DNA from: Promerops cafer
Taxonomy: Eukaryota; Chordata; Aves; Passeriformes; Nectariniidae
DNA: 64,000 nucleotides
Direction of reading: 5' to 3'
Assembly: GCA_013398275.1 (NCBI GenBank)
Contig: VZSE01010764.1
Location: 231,769-295,768 of the forward strand
Both the position numbers and the translations under genes were made by a program. Position 1 is the first letter of the stretch. Every line of letters begins with the position of its first letter. The notes beneath the pieces were generated by a model. That model did no database searches. It was not told the DNA's origin and saw nothing but the letters and a program-made list of their open reading frames with translations. This document shows, piece by piece, positions 43,101-55,100 of the stretch.

Positions 43101-46100
43101 CACTGATGGGTTTCTGGGAAGGATGTACTCTGTGGTTGATGTACAGTGCCACAGGATCTTGTGCAGCTCCTTGATCCTTCATCCCTAAATACAATGAACA
43201 ATAGCAGGTAGCTTTATTTTAATCTTAGCAAATAAGTATTAATTGGCAGTTACCTGAGGGTACCTGGCACTTACTTGCTGCAAGCTGCTGCAGCCTCTTG
43301 CATTTCACCCATTTTGTGAGGAAGCAGGCTAAAAAAATCATTGTCCTAAAGTTCAAAGTCTGTTGTTTGCAGTGATCTGGGTTTTTGGGGTTTTTAAAAA
43401 TTTTCAAGTTTATGTTTTCTGTTTAATTTTATGCCTTTTACTATTGTAGTAATTTTTTAAAAATGAAAATACAGTATTTGGAACATTTTAAGAATGTAAA
43501 CTATGTTTCATATTCAGTGGTATTGTATCTCACTGTGCAACATCATGATGATGCTCTACATCTTGTGGAGTCCGATTGGCTTTAGGGACAATTTAGGTCT
43601 TCATGTTTAAGTTTGTTCACTGTTTGACATGCTGACATATCATGCTTATTCCTCTAAAATTCTCCATAATCAAGCATTGATTGAAAATGTCTGTTTCCCT
43701 ATAGGAGTGGGAAATAGTGCTATTTTTTAATGGATGTTTATTATGTTGCTTTATATTTTCATTACTGAAATCACAGTCACAGTAAATTAAATCACAATAA
43801 ATTAATCTCTCCAGATGGATTCACATAGATTGTGACAGATCTCCAGGTAGTGAATTGGAGTCTCAGTTGAAAGACTACATCTGCACTCTTTGTAGACAAG
43901 GAGAAGGGGATCAGACTCAGTCATGTGATGTAATGAACACTTCTGAACTCATTCCTGAACCTGACAGTGTAACAGGTAATCAAACTTAAACTTCACAGTT
44001 CCAAAATGCTAACATCAGATACAGTATCTGCAGTCTTACCAAGTCTTTTGGGAACCAGCCACTCAAATTCTACTCTGTGAGGTTCATCCCTTCCTCTGTC
44101 TAACAGCAGCTGCTCAAGCAGTCCATGGATGGCTCCTCTTTCTGACTTCAGCATCCTGGATACAAACATGGGCTAGTAAGCACCATAATTGTGGCTCTCA
44201 ACCTTCCAGCTCCAGCCTCTCAGCCTGTAGCTGTGAACTTCATTAATTTATTTTGGATGTGGTACAGTTCATAAATGTATTCATTTGACAGCCTGGCTGT
44301 TTCACGCATTTGTGCCTGGTAGATGTTTTTGGAGACATTCAGTTCTCCTGTTTCTCTCTAACTGCTAGTTAGTCTCATAGTGCCTGTTCTCCTCACTTTA
44401 TCCAGGAAGGACAGAGCAGTGGGAGCTGGACTGTGTTCAAGGGACAAGTGTTTATTTAACTAGACAGCTTTTAATAGGTGTCCTTTTTCAAAGCAATATA
44501 TGATCAGTCATCTTGCGTCTGAGACATTCTTGTCTAAGTGGACAAATCCAGCAGAAGGCGGAAAGTTGTGGAGAAGTGTGAAGTATGTTTTAAAAAATAA
44601 GTCAGTAACAGTAAGGAGGCACAGAGAGGACTTGGATCTGCTGATCTGAGCCCAGTGGGTCATCCACAAGAGCCATGTTATAAACTCGTAACTAAATGCT
44701 TTTGTGTATTTCACACCACGTGCTCTGTTGGGCAGCACCTACACTCATCCAGGCTGAATTTCCTGGAGAAGCACAGCTGTGGTTAAATTCAGAAGCAAGG
44801 TAAAATGTAACAGATTAACTGCACAGCCACTGCCATGTGCATTTTTTGGGCTTAAGCAGCAGTCCTTGTGCACTGATCTTTTGTTATCAATAAGTATCTG
44901 TGGTTTTGAAAGCCTGGTAAATTTTGGCAGGAAAGGGTTGGACTACAACAAAACTCCAATGTTTGTGTTCAAACTGATGTTTTGTATAAACAAGTCATCC
45001 CTTTGATGTTAGCCGGTACATTACCTTTTGTGAGCAGTAAAGACATGATGGAAAAGGTGCTCCTGGAGGAAGGGCAGTGACAGGAGGGAAATGTCTGTAG
45101 ATGAGTTCACTCTGGCTGTGAACACAGCCACCAAGTTAGGAAGAGTGGCCACTTCAACCTTTGCAGATCATTTCCCTTCTGAAAGCTTAGTAGAGGCTGT
45201 GGACTTCCAGGCATTCCAGAGCATTTTGAAGATGTCCAAAACAAAACATACATTGACACAACTCCCAGTCTCCTACAAAAACCCCTTTTGAGTAAGTAGC
45301 AGGTTTATCTGGAAGGCTGAAGTTTTAAGCAACGCTTCTGTTAGGATTTCTAGCTAGTAGAAACATTGACAAGCATGCTCTTGTCCCTAAGGAAGAACAG
45401 GGCTGTCATCTCAGCTGCTAAGAGTAATCTGGAGCTATTACATCAGTACAGTCATGCAGTGTTTTATACCCAGGAGAGCATTTCTGTTCTTTAAAATCAG
45501 ATTTGGAGCCAATCTAAATGATCATTTTCTCGAAGTTAAAATATCGCTTTAAAGTTGGCAGAGTCTGAGAGCAGCTTTTAGGGTGCTAAAAGTAGTATCA
45601 CCTAATAGTTGTTGGCTTTTTGAACTTAAAAAAGACTTTCTTGATGCAGAAAGCTGTGTTTGTTTCACTTTTTTTGTGCTAACATCCATGGAGGATCAGT
45701 TCTCTTCAAGTTAACGCTTGCTGTATACTTTGTTTTCCATACGTCATCTAGTGCATTTTAATGAATTTCCTTAACTGAAAGAGCTTTTACACAAGGGAAA
45801 AAAAAAGGTATTTCCTGTTTCTGTGCACTGTAATGATCCTGTCAGCCAAAAAAACCTCAGTAGTGCTTTTTCCATGCAAAGATTAAGATATGTTAGTTCT
45901 AAAGTGGCAAAATTCAGTTTTCATGTTGTTGAACACGTAAGGTGAAAACCAGTGTTCCCAGTGCTGATAGTAGATGGAACTTCATATCTGTGCCATAATT
46001 CACTGTAGTATTTGTATACAAATTTGAAGCATTCATGCTGCCAGTTCTGTTGAATTTTTTAGACTTGGAATTTAAGAAAATTCTTTCTTGTATTGCTCAG

Positions 46101-49100
46101 GCTGTGCAGAAGTCTGTGACTGTGTGCATATTTTCACTCTTAGGTGTATGTAATTGCCTTACAAACATGTTTTACCATCTGAAAGGTATAAAACAGCTTC
46201 ATTCTTAATGAGTAAAATGTTAATAATTTTTAAGGAGTACTGTGTAGTCTCTTTAACCTCCTCACTGACCTTACTTGTCCTAAATCCTATCATCATTAAA
46301 TATCAGTCTCTCTTTAGCCAAAAGGTCAAACAGTGACAGCAGTTGCTGGTGCCAAAGTAGTAGAATAAACACAGCAATTTTAATAACTGCTTTGCTTCTT
46401 CTTAAGCTTGTACAAATGAAATGGAAATGGAAAGTGGTGGAGAGGATATGGCATTTCAGGAACAACCCATTACAGGTGATGGCCCTGATCAGGAATCAGC
46501 TGTTGGGTGTGTTACAGAAGGTAAGAAAGCGTTTTGCACTCTTGAGAAAATACCAGCTCAGAACTCTTCAGAACCAGAACCTTCTTCCAGTCAGTAAGGT
46601 TTGCAGTGCTGTATAAATGCAAGAGGAAAAAGCACCTAGAAAGCAGGAGACACATTGCAACAGTTCTGTCTGGGCTCTCAAGCAAGAGTATTAACTTCTT
46701 TGCTTAATAAAAGAAGTGTTTTATTAAAGGCAAAGAGAGTCTTCAGAATATTTGTGTTGCTTTGTTTCACTTTTTTATTGGGACTGGCTTTTTCCAAGCT
46801 GGAAAAATAGTTGAATGCTTTGTACGCTGGAAGTTTATCGTAAAACCCAGTGACTTGTTGCTATTCAAATACTGTCACTCACACTTTCTCTTATGTCCTT
46901 TATGGTTGTAACTCCACAGGCATCCTTGGTTAAGGATTTTTGGTTGGTTTTTTTTCCCCCCCCTTTGTAAGTAAAAGATAATCTTCGACAGGGTTGCAGC
47001 AGCTGATCATTTCTGTTTTGGGAGAAACCGCATCTTACAAAACGCACAGGGAGGAGCAGCTAAAGAAGGGTCAAATCCACTAGATGTGTTAGTGACCAAT
47101 ATCAAGGGTAAAGAACTTGCCAGTATGTCCCATTCAGTCCCAGATGATGTTGGAGGATGGTTGCTATAGGGGGAGACAAGAAACTTGTATTTAAAGACAA
47201 AGTCAAACCCCAACTTTTCAGATGAGCTGTGATCACTCAGTTGTGCATCACAGCCTGTGTTAAAAGGGCCATGATTTAAACTGTGAAGAAATATTCAGAA
47301 TAAAATGCTGGCTATGAACTTTGTGGCTGAAGAAGTTGTAGCAGTGTGAGTTTAAGAAGAGTGCAAGTGTAGTAGAAAGTAAGTGGCCTGTAAGAGAATC
47401 AGGGCCCATCAAAGGAAGATGTGAGAAGCCAGATTCAGAGCAAAGAATGTAGTTCTTTATGGAGTGGAACAAAAACTGGAACTCCTTGATGAAGAAAGTT
47501 ATGGATTAAAGGTGCTTGATTTGTTTCAAGGGAGGGCTAGATAAATATTTTTGAAAAAAATTCATAGTAGTAAATTAAATCAAACCAGCAGCAGCTGTTT
47601 TCATTTCAGTTGATTTCCTAAAGTCTGAAAGAGTTTTAGGAGGAAAAGGTTTTTTATTTGTACTTGTCCTGTTCTTCTCAGCTTTTTGGAAGTGTTGGCA
47701 CAGTAGCTTAAAATACATTAATTTATGATAGCATGCATCTTCAATACACAGAAATTAAAAAGAAGAAATTACTTTTGGCTGCCTACCTGGAAATATGTGT
47801 TCAGTTCCTCAAAAATTAATCTTGGGTCTATTTTCTTGTCATTTACTCTGCTGTGTTTTTAGGGAAGAAAAATAATGAGCTAAAAATATAGGCTACTGTA
47901 AAAATAGGTACAAAGAAAGATGTTTATGAAGTATATTTTAAGCTACATATTAAATTCACTGAAGTAAAGTGATATGTGTTGGCCTGCATGATCTGTACCA
48001 AGTATACTTGTTGACCAGAACACCAGAAGTTTCTTTTTTTTTTCACAGTGAGCCTTTAATATGGTTGTTCTTAATTACAGGGATATCATCAGAAGAAAAG
48101 ACCACACAACTGGAAGCAGAAGTCTCTGTTGAAATCAATTCAGCTGAAATGGAAATATCTCCTAAAAAGACACCAGCATCTGGTGACAGTCAGACTGAGA
48201 GAATGATGGAAGTGGTAGAAAGTGTTCAAGCTGTAGCACAGCAGGAGTTGGACAAACAAGCTGAAGAGACACAGCTGCCTCAGGGTAGTGTGGAGGTATC
48301 AGAAGTGTCCACAGCAGACTCTCGGTCTCTGTCTTCAGTACCTGAGACCATGACTGTGACACCAGAAATTGTGGAGACTGAAAGAAAAGGAGATATTTCT
48401 GTCCACATAGAACAACAACTGGAAATAATAAAAGTGCAGAAAGATGTGGAAAAGGAAGAAACCCATGAGAAGTCAGAAGCACCGGCTCTTCTAGAAGTAG
48501 AAACTACTGCTTCAAATGGAGGTGTTGCAAATAGTTCACCAGTTGGAGACAAACCCATAAAACCACCAGCTGAGACTTGCCCCTCACTTCCCCCATCACT
48601 TAACCTAAACAAGACAAACGTGTCTTCCTCACCAGATGTTGCTCTAGACTTGCATTCTGCACGAGATGTGCAGCACAGTCAGCCCCCAGTGCTGCCTCCA
48701 GCTGCTGGGAGCGCTCTCCCAACCACCTACATATCAGTCACTCCAAAAATTGGCATGGGAAAACCGGCCATCACCAAACGCAAGTTTTCCCCTGGAAGAC
48801 CCAGGTCCAGACAGGTAAGCACATGCACTGTTTCATTCTGTGGTGATTAAATTTCAGTATAACTCATCAAATTCACCTGTTTCTTATAAAATGCATTTAT
48901 TCTCCTCAGCGTGTAGTTTATTTCTTCAAGGAATTAATGTTCTGGTAAATAATGAAAAAGTCAGCCATTGTAAACCTTTTCTAGTGAGAATTTAAGTTCC
49001 TTTTGGCTCGTGGTTAAGGCAAACTAGAAGAAAACTTGTTGTATTTTTCATAAAATATGCTACAAATGCAGATAGACATAATGCTGTGCTATTCAACTTA

Positions 49101-52100
49101 CCCTTTAATATTTTTTATATATGCATTTATTTTGGCTGGTACTTTCAAAGTGTTTTAAAGCTTCTTAAACTGGCTTTAGAGAAGAACCTTCTACAGCTCT
49201 GTGTCCGTTACTCTGCCAGATGCTTTCTTGATCGACGTTTCTAATGGTGTGGTAAAAAATTTTGTGGTTTTGTTACATTAGGAAATACCATGCAAGAACT
49301 GTCTTGTACAGATCATTGTGGTTTGACTAGGATTAAATGTGATAAGTGAAAAGAATGTTCAAGTCTGTCACTTTTTGCAACATCTTTCTGTCTACTCATG
49401 TTGTGTTCCAGGGAAATGATTGATCAGTCCAGGGTATTCATTTCTTGTTGGTGAAATTCTATACAAAAAGTGTGTCAGTGTGACAAGGTAGTGTTTCGTC
49501 TTCTCATCACAATTTATTTTTAGTCTTTGGGACTTCCAGGTTGATGGTTTTATGCTTTTCTGAACTTAGTGTTAAAAAAGCTTTTTTTATATATTGCACA
49601 ATTCTTTCACTTTTTACATGTCACGTAAGGGCTCAAAATTTTTGCTTCCTAAGATATGAGAGAGTGTTCTGGAAAGTTTTTATGCTGTTTTCACTGAGTT
49701 CAGGAGATCTGTGGTTTGCTGCAGTTAGGTTTTCCTGGGTCACTGTACAGTCAGGTGTATATATCATATTTGCAGAAATATGTTAATGCCTTAAACAAAT
49801 TTCTCTTCAGTACTCTAAGTTCCTGCTCTGGGCTTTTGATGAGGGACTGAAAGCTGTTGGGTGATGTTCTGTAGACTCTGAAAAAAATAGATTTTTAAAT
49901 GTCCAGTTCATTTTAAGCAACATGTAATTGGACAAATCCACAATGTGAAAGGCATGTATTTAAATCACTTTGGATTGCACGCAGAAATAGGTTTAGGTTA
50001 ATTTTGTGGGGGTTTAAAATTATTCTTTCTGCTGAAAATACTAATTTTTTAAAAGAATGTGTACTTTTCCAAATGGAGAATTGTGGATAGGAGTAGAAGC
50101 AAAATCACAGAATGGGTCAGGTTGGAAGGGATCACAGTGGGCCATGTGGTCCAACCTCCCTGCTCAGGCAGGGTCATCCCAGAGCACACGGCACAGGGTT
50201 GCATCCAGACAGTTTGGTTTCCTGTTACATGGGGATTCTGTGGGGCAGGTTGGAAGGCAAGCAGGCAGTTTTTCACCAGGAATAAAACCAGAGAAATAAG
50301 ACCTGTTGTTTCTTTGTGTCATTACAATAGACACTTCAAAATGGATGCTTTCTCCAGTTCTGGCTTTTGGAAAGGGCAGGTGCTGGCAACTGAGAAAAGT
50401 GCTCCTTGGTGATGTTCCATCATATTTTCCGTGCCATTGGAACTCCACAGATCAAGAAGAGACATAAGCTTATTTTAAAACATTTTAATCTAACTCAGTG
50501 TTTCAGTTCTTTTTCACCTGGAGGTGATCACATTGATCTAAAAGCAAGTAAAAAATGGGGAAAACAATACTGGAGGAAAAGGTGCTTCTGTAAAGTTACA
50601 GGTGTAGCTGTTTGGAGTAAACCAGGTCACGCGTGATTCTTCTCTGGGTGGCACTGAAGAGCAATTGCCTTCTCAACAGCGGGTTAATTTTATAGGTTTG
50701 GGGTCTACTTCTTTGTGTTTATAAAACAGCAGATACTGCTGTTGTGTGGCTTTGTGTGGTGTGAGGTTATGCCATACAAATGTTACCTGGCAGCTGCCGG
50801 AGTTCTTGGCCGCCTGTCGTAGAGGGGAGGGCAGAAAGTTACATAAACTGGGTGGGTTTCATTGATTAAAGAGATTGTGGCTCCTGTGCCTGCTGAAGTT
50901 AACATTGGGTTCACCCCTGCTTTCTTCCGTTGTGCACAGAAATTTCCATTGCAGAACTTGTTTCTTGTCCAGGACTGCTCAGGTTTAAAATTGTTCCTTC
51001 ATGGAGCCAGATCACTCTGTGAACCCCAAAGACAAGCCAACATAATTTCACAAATGGTAATATTCTGCACTCACTCCTAGAAGTTTGAAAACTTCTAATA
51101 TCCAGTTTACTTTGTTGGAATGTCCTTTTCCTATTTTAAAAATGCAATAATATATCCATTGCAATGGGTTTATGGAACTTCCTATAAAGAAGAATAAGAA
51201 AAAAACTTCTCTGGATCCTGGATGTATTGCTCCTCAATTTTATAAGACACATGCTTCACTGGAGTCAGGGGAATCCATGTAGAAGGATAGTTTCTGATTT
51301 GGATTTGTTCTCGTTAAATTAATGTCTTGTGCTGGACAGTAGTACGAATTATCAACCCTTTCTTCGGAGTCTGTTAATACAATTGCTAATAAAATATATT
51401 TGAATAATTTTTCTGGTTTGCCACTGAATACAAAGTTATGCATAATCTGAAGTAATTTCCTGTGTTAGGTGTTAGTAGTTTGCTTTAGTGATGTATCTGC
51501 AACACCACACTGCTCCTGTTTGGAACGGACTAAAACCCATCTCAAAAATAAAGACAATATTATACTTAAAAAGACTTCATGAACCCCTTCCAGGGCTGCA
51601 GCCAGTGTCACTGATGTCAGAATCCCTCTGCCACCTGGCATTTTTGCAGGCATCTCATCTTTGCTTAGAAGCAACAGGAGAAAATCCAGCTTCTAACCAA
51701 AAGGGGAGCTGTGTATCAACCAAAGTGTAGGTACAGTTAGGAACTGTATGAATTGACTTTGGCTGGTAGAAGCTTACTCCACTTCGGAGAACGTGTCAGC
51801 TCCTGTCAGTAAGGTGCCCTTCTGCTGACACTGTTTTTAGGGACAGCATGTTATTCATACCCTCAGCTGCAGGAAAGCTGCATCCTGCCCCATGAGAGGA
51901 TCCTCTACCTGCCAGGCTCAGCATCTCACTGGGTTTTGTTCCATGGACTGTCTGCTGTTCCTGTTCCCCTATTCCATAGTGCAGCCAAATTAATTTTTAC
52001 ATGTATATGAAATTTAAGTGTTCATAGATCACAAGATAGCCTGAGCTGCCAGCATGGTCAGGTTTTTACAGTGCTGTCCTTAGAGTTGTGTCTGTCCAGT

Positions 52101-55100
52101 TTCTTTTCCTTGGAATGTGGAGATGCTTCACTCTTGCCTATAAATTGCAAATTTATGTCAGGGGCAGGACCTCTGTTTAATAATTTCCAAATTTCTCTTT
52201 TCTGAAGGAGTAGTCTTAGTAGAAATTACCATGTAAGTTTATTAATGACTAATCTGACAAAGATGCAGTTTAAAATGAATCTTCTCAAGGAAAATGACTA
52301 GTTTCTGTGGAGATCTATGTTAAATGGTTTTCTGTTTATTCTGTGTGTCTGAACTGAACAGATGTGAAATAGTTATTTTTGCTATGGCACTGTGTACTGG
52401 AAAGCATAAGATTAAGTCAGTAAATGGAAGGCATTACAAATTTTGGCACTGAAACATTGGTAGGTGAAGAGTTGAAAACATTCTGTAGAATAATTTTGAA
52501 TAAAAACCAATAAACTTCTGCTGGTTTTGTAAATTCCATAAATATTATTTTAGTATTATTCCAGAGTGTGTTCCTTGAGAAATATTGTGTTCAGAGGTAT
52601 TTAATTTTTATCATGAAGATATTGATGATCGCTGTTCCGCAACACACTGAATATCTGTTGGTATTTTAGGAGATTTTTTAAAATGAGACCAAAAAAGGCA
52701 GAGCACTGTGATGGGTTTGGATGTGTGCTGTCTTGGATGGCATGGCTTTTTGCTGTCTTCACTTACATGGTGTCACTAAGTATGTTGTTGTAAAAGATAG
52801 ATGTTGGAAAAAAAAGATGAAAAAAGAATCTTTTTCAAGGATCAGTTTTTGTTACGGTTTTTATGCTTGGGGCTTGGTTGGTTTTATTGAGTTTTTTTTT
52901 TAATGAGGAGAGCTGTATTTTCAAGTGATTAAAGTTTGTTCACAACCCTAAAATTACATTAAATATTAAATTGGAAATCCAGCTTTGTGCATTTGCAATT
53001 GCAGTAGGATTCATAAAGCATTAAGCAGCTAAACACAGTCAGTGGTAATTTAGTGAGATCTCCTGACCCTTGCTGACACTGGGTTTCCTTTTGTTATAAT
53101 TTACTTGCAGCTGTGTTGTTCAATTTTGAGGACTCAAGAATATGATGGAGAATTAGAACTTCCTGTTTCTGTCACAGTACATAATTATTGCTGGGGTTCT
53201 GATGTAAATGAACTGAATAGAACTTTCTCTTCAGTGTTGTGTGGTAATAGGCATTAATTAAAAGCCAAAAATATAATTAATGCATCTCTTTGATGTAATT
53301 CATTTGTTCCTGGTATTGTGGAAATGTGTGTTTTTAATTAAGTTTATCTGACCAAGAATTCAAATTTTTCTGATCTACAATAAAACTTAGATTAAATTTC
53401 CAATTTAATTCTTAACAATATGGTTCATGAATCATATACAAATCATTTTGTTTTGCAAGACTGAATATTTCATATTCAGATTTAATGTTCTTTTAGCTTT
53501 TTAATCTTTTGAATATATTTAATCACTAGAAAAGTTATCTTCTTAAAAGGAGAATAATTTTGTACCTCCAAACTAAGAGTAGGTAATTTTAGTTGTTGAT
53601 TAAGTATTTTCAGCATTTTTTAGATCTTGATTTTGACTCTGTGAGCATGTTGCCTTCTTTATAGATTGATATAAAGATTGTTTCTTTGATAAATAGATGT
53701 TCTTTGTGTTGCTATACAGATTTTCTTTGGGTTGTCATTTTATAAGAACAGTTACCTGCAATACATTATGAATTTTAGAAGTAATGAGGAAACTAATTAA
53801 GGTTCAATGAAAGTTTGAATTTTACCTGCTAAATTTGACTGTTACTTGATATTAAAACTATGGCTAGAATAGTTAAGGCAGATCTCCTGTGCCACAGACC
53901 TGCTGATGTAGTTGCCTACCAGTGTATCAAATTTCCTTTTTTTCGCCCCATTTCTGACGTGATGTCCCTGTTGTGTCACAATGTTCTGTCCCTGTGCCCT
54001 GGGTGTGAACAGGGACTCGTCCACCTCTAGGTGTGAAGGTGCAGAAGGTTTCTGCCCAGCACTGTTCCCCTGTTAGAGGGTGATGAACCTCTTGAACTTC
54101 TGAGTTGTCCACATGATGACCTCCTTTCTGGAGTCAAGGAAAAAACTGGGATAGCAAAATCTCTCAATCCAGAGCGTTTATTCCAGCACACTGACTGGAA
54201 CCCTTGAGCAGCTGCTGTCAGGAGCTGTTCAGGAGTGGGTTTTGGAAGCCCCTTGGCAGAGGGGAGGCGTTGATGGCCATTCCAAGCACACAGGTGCTCT
54301 GGGCACCAAGCAGTTTGTAGCTTCTGCGTCCAGTTACCACCTCGTGTGGGCAGAATTGTCAGGTTGTTATTTTTTTAAGTATTATGTTGTCCATATTCCT
54401 TTTCCTGTGCAGGCAGAGCTGAACTCCCAGAAGCAGATTCATGCTGAATACCACTGTGTGCACACTGTGGGTTGTACCGAGTGTTGGTGGTTTTACCTTG
54501 TGACTTTACTCCATAATTGGGCTTTTAGGTCACTGACAAGCTTTCTCTTTTGGGGGCCAGATCACTTGAGGGATAGCCCTGTTTTCAGTAAGTGCAACTG
54601 TTAGCAAGGCACCTTTTTACAGTCCAAGATGAATATATGTTTTGATGAAGTTGTTGATTCCAAAGAAACTTATTTCCCACACATTCTTGATAGAGAAATT
54701 GCATTTCAGAAAAGAAAAAATAAAACCAACACATTTTGCAAAGCCATCTCGTTTTCCTTGATGCTTATTATTATTGTACACCCCAGTATTCAGAGGTGTA
54801 AATGTGTTTGGGCTTGCCCTTGTGAGCAGTTGTGAATAGTTGGGATTGTTTGTATGCATGAGGTTATTCCATATCAGCCCTGGGATTATGCTGCTGAATG
54901 GCATTCTGGGGAAGGTAAACCTACACTTCTCATCAGTTCCACTTCTCATCCTGGTATTCAATATTTTTTACTCTCACAAATTTAGAATTAGGAAAATGTA
55001 CTGTCCTTTATTAATCTGATGTGTAAATTGGCAGTGAAGTTATTTATGATGTCTGTCTCCTGCAGTCTTTCTTCCGTGCTCGAGAAAGTCTTCCACTGAT

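Noticed and set aside
47969..48080. Upstream extension of the open frame into the exon at 48081, with a Met start at 47969
   Set aside because: The acceptor TTAATTACAG at 48080 gives the phase required by the preceding exon; the upstream part is intronic and does not resemble KMT2C.
54242..54604. 120-codon plus-strand open frame in the intron after the exon at 48081
   Set aside because: No similarity to KMT2C or any family I recognise; not supported by splice phases.
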